Shown one piece after another: positions 20,782-27,958 of a stretch of 27,958 bases of DNA (its first letter is position 1; every line of letters begins with the position of its first letter). The notes under the pieces are model-generated. The model ran no database searches. It saw only the letters and a list, made by a program, of their open reading frames with translations, and had not been told where the DNA came from. The stretch is taken from the NCBI GenBank assembly GCA_021464525.1, contig JADRCO010000700.1:1-27958 (forward strand), written 5' to 3'. This DNA comes from Rhizophagus sp. LPA8_4_AMF. Its lineage: Eukaryota; Glomeromycota; Glomeromycetes; Glomerales; Glomeraceae. The position numbers were made by a program, and so were the translations under genes.

Positions 20782-22236
20782 CGTCCCCCCCTATTATCAA
20801 AATAGAAATAGAAAAATATGTGGATATATATATATATATATGATTCTTGGCGCTTGCCCCTGATTTAGACTGTAAAAAATACAACATAAACAATGATACA
20901 CACATTTCCATACAAGTATAATCACCCCCACGAAAAAAAAACAATGCATAGAGATAAAAAGTTATGTTACTGCAAGACATCGATCATTGCGCAGTCCTTT
21001 AAAAATTACTTTTTATTATAGTTATCCCGAATAACAGATACCCAAAATAAAATTCCATTGAGTATTAATAACCAATTAAAAGACATAATTATTGCACAAT
21101 GTTTTCGCGAAGGGTATTCATAGAAACTTACTTTAAATGGTCATTCTCACGATCTTCTGTTTATCGTAAAGAAAATGAACAATGAAATATTTTGAAAATG
21201 TTTTTCTTTGATCTACGTATTTATGATAATATAATGTTATCGTAAATGAATGAGAGTTTGATCCACAACGTATTCCGCGTTTACCGTTACGTGAATTACA
21301 AGATTGGTCCATTGAATATTTTGGAAAAAAAAAAATGGTTTCCCAAAATTCCTCTTGTACTCCTAATTTTTCATATTTTGAGAAAAGCGTAACAAATTAT
21401 TAAGTTACAATACTAGACTTTTTGAGAATATAATTACTTATATTATACAAGTATGCAGTAATGTAAGGCTGAAGTGGGAAGATTCATAAAAATTTTTTAC
21501 AATCATTTTTTTGAACGTGACCTTAATTAAGACAAAAATTTACCCTTTTTTGGAGAAATAAAATAAATTGTATAAAAAAAAAGTAAAGATAGTAATACAG
21601 ATGATAATGATGATAATTTATTAATATTTATTATATATCATAATCATAATTATTATTATTATTTATTATTGACTTTTTTTTTCTTTTTTCTTCTTTTTTT
21701 TTTTTATAGCTACTATAATGAAAAGGTGTATTGTGAACTTTAGAAGAAAAAAAGAATTCTAAAATAGTATCAATGATGTATATTCAGTAATAATGTGCCA
21801 CGAGGGTCATCAATATTATCAGTAGAGATATTCGTAAGAACACCAATTCTTCGGTAACATGCGACCTAATAATATTCGTGCGCGCAGACAATCACATTAT
21901 CCATTTTTTTATATTGCTATTCATTTTTTTTTTTTTATATGCTGTTTTACAATACTTAACTCGTATGTGAAACAGAAAAAAAAAAATTAATTAGCAAAAA
22001 AAAAAGGTACAAATAATAATAAAAAAAAAAATCCATTATAAAATAAACCAAAAATAATGTATTAAATGCAACAAAATTTAATCATATATTATTCTTACTA
22101 ATTTCCATTTTATCGCCTTAATCTTTCATCATTTTTTACGACTTCACAAGCGCTTTTTTAAGTAAAACCAACTCAATTCTTTCCCTGTTCTTAAATTTTT
22201 TATCTCTTTTGATCTAATCGTATTTATATTTTAATA

Positions 22237-23419
22237 ATGGGTAGTCAATGTTATGTAAATTCTGAGTGCGGTTCAGTATTCTCGCAAGAGAATATTTCAT
22301 CGAGCCATTTTCAAGCTATTGATACAACAAATGTAAATACGTTCAGTACTGGAATTATATATCCAAGTCCTGTATATGAACCAAAAGAGCTTAATGCTTA
22401 TACCCCCTTTAAACATTCTCATCAACCGTTACAAATACAGCAAGAAGACATCGCGTCTACGCTCTATCAAACACAAATGTCTGCATCTACAATTAATTTA
22501 ATAAAAACAGAAGAGGAGGTTATTTATCCTCAAAATGAATACAAACCAGAGGTATTTTGTTATTAATTTATGTATCATTTTATTGTTATTATTAAACTTT
22601 TAACTTTTAACTTATTTATTTATATTTGTATTATAATTTAACCTTTTTATCAACATGTATCAGTATACGTCACAGTGTTTTGGTAGTCAAAATGAATTCG
22701 GTATGTTTGTCATATCCGAAGGTATAATTTCACTTTTTTTTCCTAAAAAAAAAAAAAAATTTTTTTTTTTTTTTTTTCAAAGATAATTAAAATAACACGT
22801 TTTGTTTCGTTTAGGAATGGGACATTTAACTCAAAAATTTCATGTTTCTCCTGTAAATCAAAATTATGTCGCATGTCCACCTACACCAACTACTCCTCAT
22901 AATGAAAATTTCGTTCCTGAAGTATTTCCTACAACACCTCCAGCGGATATTAACATGTTCAATCCTGCAACTTTACTCGCGTTTTCTCAACAAGCAGAAC
23001 ATTTTTATGATCAAGGACATTATTATCTTCATGTCGCGAACCCTCGTAATCCTTATTTCGCGTTTTCATATTTCGCGAATGCTGCAAATTTAGGTTCTCA
23101 ACGCGGTAAACATCAACTCGCTTACTGTCTTCAGCATGGTATTGGTGTTGTTAAGTAAGTATTATTCCATTTTTATTAATTATTCAAACTTTAAGAACAT
23201 TTATGAACTTTAAATTTTTATTAGAGATGAAAAGAAGGCCGTAAAAATATATTTGGAAATAGCAAGTGCAGATCCTCCAAATGCGGCAACGTTGTGTCAA
23301 CTAGGAATCTGTTTTCAAATGGGCATTGGTGTTGAAGTTGACGTGTCGCGTGCTGTTCAATGTTACGAACGTGCTGTTCATATGAGGTAAACCATTTTTC
23401 ATTATTTTATTTTGGGGGA

Positions 23420-23454
<35 letters not shown>

Positions 23455-24105
23455 AAATTTTAAAAACCAAAAAATAAAAAAAAAATTAAATTAGTTATCT
23501 TAACAATAAATAGACACACTGACGCAATGTTTAATCTCGCTTACTGTCTTCGAAATGGTCTTGGTACCCCAGTAAATCATAAACGCGCTTATGAGTTATA
23601 TTATCATTTAGCCGAATTAGGAGATCCACAAGGCATGAAAATTTTAGGTAACTGCAAAATGACAGGAATTGGTACCGAAAAAGATGAAATTGGTGCACTT
23701 GAATGGTTTCGACGTTCTAGTGAAAGCGATATTTACTGGGGTGGTAAAATGCAATATGCTCACCATCTTCTTAAAGGCATAAATACTGCTCCAAATCACG
23801 TCGAGGCATTTAATTTGGTTCAAACTGTTTGTGAGGATTTTCCTTTATGCCCTGGACCTAATAAACTACTTCTCGGAAGATTTTATCACTTTGGAATTGG
23901 ATGTCAAGTAGATCTTGAAAAAGCCTTATATTGGTATGAAAAGGCATTACGAAGCTATTATATGTCATCATGCCATGTACAGGAATGTGAAATGTTGATC
24001 AATAGTATCCGACAATTTCAAAATTCAATGATTTTCTTAAAAGGGGTTGGGAATGAAAATGGGATAATCGATGAAGATATTGGTCATGAAGATGGAAATT
24101 GCTAG
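22237..24105 (+). CDS. Sel1-repeat protein with disordered N-terminus
   Basis: Five exons: 22237-22551, 22664-22700, 22815-23154, 23225-23386 and 23514-24105, giving 481 residues with all phases consistent. The first 170 or so residues are Ser/Thr/Pro/Gln/Asn-rich and probably disordered (for example CPPTPTTPHNENFVPEVFP). From about residue 175 come at least five Sel1-like (SLR) repeats with the A..LG.C...G.GV..D...A..WY pattern: QLAYCLQHGIGVVKDEKKA, QLGICFQMGIGVEVDVSRA, NLAYCLRNGLGTPVNHKRA, ILGNCKMTGIGTEKDEIGA and LLGRFYHFGIGCQVDLEKA. The C-terminus is acidic. SLR proteins are scaffolds; the disordered N-terminus plus SLR layout resembles fungal chitin-synthase activators (Skt5/Chs4), but I see no CAAX-type end, so that is only one possibility. 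No kinase domain is attached. Confidence 0.9.
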
Positions 24106-24133
24106 GAAAAAGGGCAGTTTTATAATAGATTTA

Positions 24134-24165
<32 letters not shown>

Positions 24166-25024
24166 TTTCATTTTTCCGCTAAAATTTAACAAAATTTTAT
24201 TATACTTTTCTTTTTTATGTCGAATGAACAACTAAGAATATTATTTATGCTGCCCTCCCTTTATTATTTACTCTCCTTTTATTCTTTTTCATATGGAACT
24301 GTAGGTTAATTTTTAAGCACAAAAAAAATTATTATTTCGATAATATTATATATACATTTATGTATGTATGTCTATGAACAAAAAAAAAACTAAGTAACTT
24401 ATAAAAACTAATAAAAACTAAGATGTTTGTGTGGTAAATAACAATTTTCCAATTTCCGCAGTATAAATTTGACCAATCTTTTACGTGATGATCAACTTTC
24501 TGCGCCACGTGATTGATTTGTCAATCATATCTAAAATGGATAGATTAATTTCCAGCTTTTAAATTAATACATTTTCTGCAAGTTTGCTTTAGAAGCTTAG
24601 AATTTAAAAAAGAAAAAAAGGTTTTAAATGCCAATTTTTAACTTTTATATATAATTTGTAAAAGCAAATTTTAATAAGAAATTGGTATTCAAAATCTTTT
24701 ATCTTTAAATAAATTTATATATAAATTAATTTTAAATATAATAAACTTTCTATTCTAAAAGATATAAAATGAATTCATTATACTATACATTTTTACACTA
24801 CACTGTTTAATATATAAATTAACAAATAAAAATATAAACATATATTATATATATTACAGAATCCCAAATAATACTTGGATAATTTAGATTTCATGTAGTA
24901 AAATTTTTAAAATAAAATATCTCCTAATAAAAAGTAATTATACTTATAATATATTTAAAATCCTTTTAAAATATACTTAATTTTTTATTTTATATTCAAA
25001 ATACTCTTAAAATATTCTTATTGT

Positions 25025-25125
25025 AAAATATACTTAAAATATACTGAAATAGGTAAAAATTATATTGAAATTATATTTAAATTATATTTAATTTTTACCA
25101 TTTTAGTATATTTTCAATATATTTT
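25025..25125. repeat. Imperfect long hairpin (AAAATATACT-type arms)
   Basis: The left arm 25025-25062 and right arm 25089-25125 pair over about 37 bp with four or five mismatches around a 26-bp loop; each arm holds GGTAAAAATTA or its complement. Related AAAATATACTTAAAATA sequence recurs just outside both arms, so the full inverted unit may reach about 24950-25165. It may be a MITE-type foldback element; target duplication was not identified. Confidence 0.55.
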
Positions 25126-25368
25126 AAGTATAAAAATATTTTAAGTATATTTTAAGTATTTTAATAAGGGTACTTTTTAGGGTCTTAGCCAATATTATAT
25201 TTATAGAGATGAAATAAATATTAAAATGTTTATCTAAAATAATCTAACAAGTAAACTAAGAAGTTAATATAATTTTATATAATTATTTGAAATCAGAATT
25301 TATTATAAAGTTTATATAAAATCAGATTTAAGTTTTTTTTAATATTATTTAGAATTCTTATACTATCC

Positions 25369-25409
25369 AAATTTCAAATTTCAAATTTTAAATTTTAAAT
25401 TTTAAATTT
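25369..25409. repeat. Heptanucleotide tandem repeat (AAATTTY)n
   Basis: About six units of AAATTTC or AAATTTT in tandem, the first two with C and the later ones with T or A in the last position. Confidence 0.8.
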
Positions 25410-25655
25410 ATTTTTTATAATTTAAATTTATTTTTTTAACTTTAATATTTATTAAAATATAATATAAAGCAAAATATGATATTATATACAAATTTATTAA
25501 TATTATAAAAGTAATTATAAATATTAAATTGATTTCTTTATTTATACTGAATATTCATATATGTGATATAATTTTATAAAAAAAATTATATATATAAATA
25601 TAATTTTAAAAGGAATTTATAATATATGTATTTTTGCCTTATAAAAATAATTTAT

Positions 25656-26086
25656 ACTTAAAATATATTTAAAATACACTTAAATTTCTTATTTTATACT
25701 TAAAAATTGCATTTTTGCAAAATCAGTATCTAAATAATAATTAATATATATTTAAATTAAATACAATTTATACTTAAATTTTGCCTATTTTGTATATTCT
25801 AAGTATATTTTATATACTTAAATTGTAATTAAATTATGAAATAATGTATTCACCGCATTCTGCGTTATAATTTTATATATATTTTTATATTTATCATTTG
25901 CTATTTTAAGGGGGGTGTGGTGCATAAACTAAAGATCGATATAAATAATTTACAAAAAAGGAAGGATGCGTTGCAACGCAGAGTGCGGTAAATAAATTCA
26001 CTCTTAAATTATTATTAATTTTGCCATTTCAGTGTATTTTTAGTATATTTTAAATGTATTTTAAATATATTTTAGTAAAAATTTAT
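25656..26086. repeat. Larger inverted-repeat element interrupted by the 25848-25993 element
   Basis: The left end (from 25656, TACTTAAAATATATTTAAAA) and the complement of the right end (to about 26086, TACTAAAATATATTTAAAA) match closely for roughly 30 bp. The arms resemble the 25025-25125 hairpin. The CACCGCA-type element sits between the arms, suggesting insertion of one element into another. Boundaries are approximate because the sequence is almost pure A/T. Confidence 0.4.
25848..25993. mobile_element. MITE-like element with ACCGCA terminal inverted repeats
   Basis: A 146-bp unit whose ends are inverted repeats: ATTCACCGCATTCTGCGTT at the left and, read on the other strand, ATTTACCGCACTCTGCGTT at the right, 17 of 19 bases identical. 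The right repeat overlaps a 14-bp perfect palindrome, TGCGTTGCAACGCA (25967-25980). The interior is non-coding and contains a GGGGGG run. The GC-bearing ends stand out in AT-rich surroundings. Target-site duplication is unclear, so the superfamily is not assigned. Confidence 0.6.
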
Positions 26087-26499
26087 AGAGTTGTCTATTT
26101 TACAAGTTTTTACTTAAAATATCAAAGTTGGATTTAAATATCAATTTTACTTATTTAACAAATTCTGATTTCTTATGTTTTTTTGTTAATTCTGCCTAAC
26201 ATTAAATAATCTGCATAAAAATTTACTTTTTTAGAAATCCATATTTTAACACTCTGTATATAAATAAAAATCATCTAAATTATTTTAAAAATCTTTAATT
26301 TATTAATTATTTTACCAAATTTATATAAAATCTTATTATTTCATTTGCAATATTTTTTTACTTTTATTAAATTTAATATAAAACTCCTTTTATTTATATT
26401 TAAAATAAAATTAATTATTTTATAATTTATAAATTCATTTTTTAGTATTTTATTAATATAAGTGACTAATTTTTTTTGTTTATTTATTTATTATATAAT

Positions 26500-27135
26500 A
26501 AATAACACTTTTTTGAGTTTTAAAGTTCTTTAACATTTTTTAATATTCTTTAACAATCTTTAATATTCTTAATGTTTTTTAATATCTTTTAACATTTTTT
26601 AATGTTTTTTCTTTTCTTAAACTTTTAAAGGTAAGCTTTTTCTTTTATAATATTTATTTTCTTTTTTTTTTACTATTATTTCTTAATTACCTATTTTTTT
26701 TTGTACTTTTTAACTTTAATATTTTAGTAAATGATAAATTTTAAGTATTTTAGAATTTAAAATTCTAATTTCTTTATAGTAATTAACTAGTCTTTTTTTT
26801 CATTTTTCATTTAAATTTCTTTTGTTTTAATCAGGTTTTTCTTTAAACTTTTTCTTTGGATTTCTTTTTAAATTTTGTTAGATTTTTTTTAATCAGATAT
26901 CTTTTTTGGATTTTTTTAAGTTCATTGGATTTCTTTTAGATTTCTCCCTTAAGTTTTTTCTTTAGATTTTAGTTGGGATTTTTTTTTTGGATTTCTTTTC
27001 AAGTTTCTTCTTTGGATTTCTTTAATTTTTCTTTGAGTTTCTTTTTAAATTTCTTGGATTTTTTTCCTTTTAGTTAGGCTTTTTTATTTTCTTTATACTT
27101 TGATTTTATAATTTTATTTTTAATTTATTTTACTT
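26500..27135. repeat. T-rich low-complexity block with degenerate short repeats
   Basis: One strand is strongly T-rich. The first part repeats CTTTAACATTTTTTAATATT-like units (26520-26615), and the later part repeats GGATTTCTTT- and AGTTTCTTT-like units (26840-27060). Units are too diverged for a clean period. No coding capacity is seen. Confidence 0.65.
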
Positions 27136-27193
27136 TGATTTTGGCTATTCATTTATCTTCTCATTTATTTTATTTTAAATCACCTTATATATA

Positions 27194-27365
27194 CAGTCAA
27201 CCCTCTATATAACGAGCCCTTGATATAGTAAATTTTAAGTACACTTATAATTAATTTACACTCATTATAGCAAAGTAACTAATCAAATTACTTAAAATCT
27301 TCATTATAGCCTTATAGCAAAGTTGAAGTCCAGAACTTAGGGTTCGTTATATAGAGGATTGACTG
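27194..27365. mobile_element. Pogo/Tc1-mariner-like MITE
   Basis: A 172-bp non-coding unit flanked by TA on both sides (27192-27193 and 27366-27367), the expected target duplication of this superfamily. The terminal inverted repeats are 27 bp (27194-27220 and 27339-27365) with only two mismatches. They begin CAGTCAA and contain CCTCTATATAACGA, a form common in pogo/Fot1-type and other Tc1-mariner elements of fungi. It has no transposase, so it is a non-autonomous copy. The high repeat identity suggests a fairly recent insertion. Confidence 0.88.
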
Positions 27366-27842
27366 TAATCACATTCTATTTATAATCACCAAATTTCAAT
27401 ATTCCAAAATTATAAAGTCAAAATATACTATTTATAATTACCATCATATGCTAATCATTATTACCAGTATAAAGAACAAATTTAAGTTGGAGTTATTATA
27501 AAATTAAATAATTATAATTATATGTTACATGATAATTATTGCATAATAAGCCAAAATTAAGCCAAAAATATAGTGCTAGCTAGAATTATAAATTTAAGTT
27601 TAGCTAGCAAAATAATACCCAAATTTTTTTCATTTAATACTGCTTAAAATTGACTTTATCATTTAATCTTTAAAATTTTTTATAATCACCATAATATAAC
27701 TTTTTTAAAGTTTATAATTATTACTAAATAATCACATTTATTTATTATCACCAATTTTTGACTTGCCAAAAAATAATGACTATAAATAAGTCTGACTATA
27801 TATTTTATTTCTGATTTTATTTAAGGGACAGATCGTCACTCA

Positions 27843-27958
27843 ATGGGAGAAAATGATCAGCAACGTATAATCAATTTTACAGGCTTCGTATTAATAAAAA
27901 ACTGTTTTTCAGAATGCCGTGTTCTTTATTATAAAATTTTTTCAATAGGCAAAAAAAA
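27843..27958 (+). CDS. Partial open frame at right edge
   Basis: An ATG at 27843 opens a frame that runs to the window end without a stop (38 residues: MGENDQQRIINF, then TGFVLIKNCFSECRVLYY and onward). The local sequence is less AT-rich than the preceding 3 kb. I do not recognise it. It could be a first exon, part of a repeat, or chance. Confidence 0.2.
   Translation, partial: MGENDQQRIINFTGFVLIKNCFSECRVLYYKIFSIGKK

Larger units (their letters stand above)
19687..22236. other. 2.55-kb divergent intergenic region, MOZART1 / Sel1 gene
   Basis: No convincing coding frame. The left part holds the MOZART1 promoter (CACGTG at 19750-19755) and a 25-T run (19850-19874) followed by an A run. The middle (about 20340-21330) is less simple and carries C-rich motifs (20217-20222, 20785-20792, 20857-20861, 20925-20929), a 16-bp perfect palindrome (20766-20781) and an AT-dinucleotide run (about 20822-20841). 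The right part has many T or A runs and ends in a TC-rich stretch (22120-22210) likely to be the core promoter or leader of the Sel1 gene. A non-coding RNA or upstream non-coding exon cannot be excluded. Confidence 0.5.
24106..27842. other. AT-rich, repeat-bearing gene-free region
   Basis: About 3.7 kb without a credible gene. It begins with the Sel1 gene 3' region, including an AT-dinucleotide microsatellite near 24134-24160. A CACGTG at 24506-24511 is followed at once by a 7-bp-stem hairpin, TGATTGA/TCAATCA, at 24510-24527. Then come inverted repeats built on AAAATATACTTAAAATA, a heptanucleotide tandem, a nested MITE-like element, a T-rich block and a pogo-like MITE, listed separately. Confidence 0.6.

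Noticed and set aside
20340-21330. Possible non-coding RNA gene or hidden exon in the less simple part of the intergenic region
   Set aside because: No tRNA, snRNA or rRNA signature and no protein-like frame could be supported by eye.

Overview
The window looks like nuclear DNA of an AT-rich filamentous fungus, most probably an arbuscular mycorrhizal fungus close to Rhizophagus (Glomeromycotina). The clues are the very AT-rich intergenic DNA, many short introns (mostly about 50-160 nt, GT...AG with TAG or CAG acceptors), the fungal-type MGR3, exosome and eL33 proteins, and the single-exon F-box and Sel1-repeat proteins typical of that group. The species is inferred from style, not from a search.

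Layout. The left 13 kb is compact and housekeeping. In order it holds an MGR3-like mitochondrial TPR protein (-), exosome subunit MTR3 (+), mitochondrial HMG-CoA lyase (-), a 24-exon P5B ATPase (+), an unrecognised 86-residue single-pass membrane protein with an 8-nt microexon (-), ribosomal protein eL33 (+), and a MATH-BTB protein (-) ending near 15.1 kb. Spacing here is tight: convergent neighbours are 65-138 bp apart and divergent start codons 137-412 bp apart. From 15 to 24 kb gene density falls: a single-exon F-box protein (+), MOZART1 (-) and a Sel1-repeat protein (+) are separated by two long divergent intergenic regions of about 2.1 and 2.55 kb with homopolymer tracts and possible regulatory motifs. 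From 24.1 kb to the end no complete gene is seen. That stretch is very AT-rich and holds inverted repeats, short tandem repeats, a TA-flanked pogo/Tc1-mariner-like MITE and a second MITE-like element that appears nested in another inverted repeat. Short open frames run off both window edges.

The ten intact genes alternate perfectly in strand (- + - + - + - + - +), so every neighbouring pair is either divergent or convergent. Functionally this is not one pathway: two or three products are mitochondrial (MGR3-like, HMG-CoA lyase, perhaps the small membrane protein), two serve RNA and translation (MTR3, eL33), one is a polyamine/cation pump family member, one a gamma-tubulin ring partner, and three are protein-interaction proteins of families expanded in these fungi (MATH-BTB, F-box, Sel1).

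Exon models were built by hand from splice motifs, reading phase and remembered family sequence; all ten close in frame. No new multi-gene system was found. The most unusual items are the start-codon-only exon plus 8-nt microexon gene, the BTB domain split by about 165 residues, the strict strand alternation, and the nested MITE-like repeats on the right.
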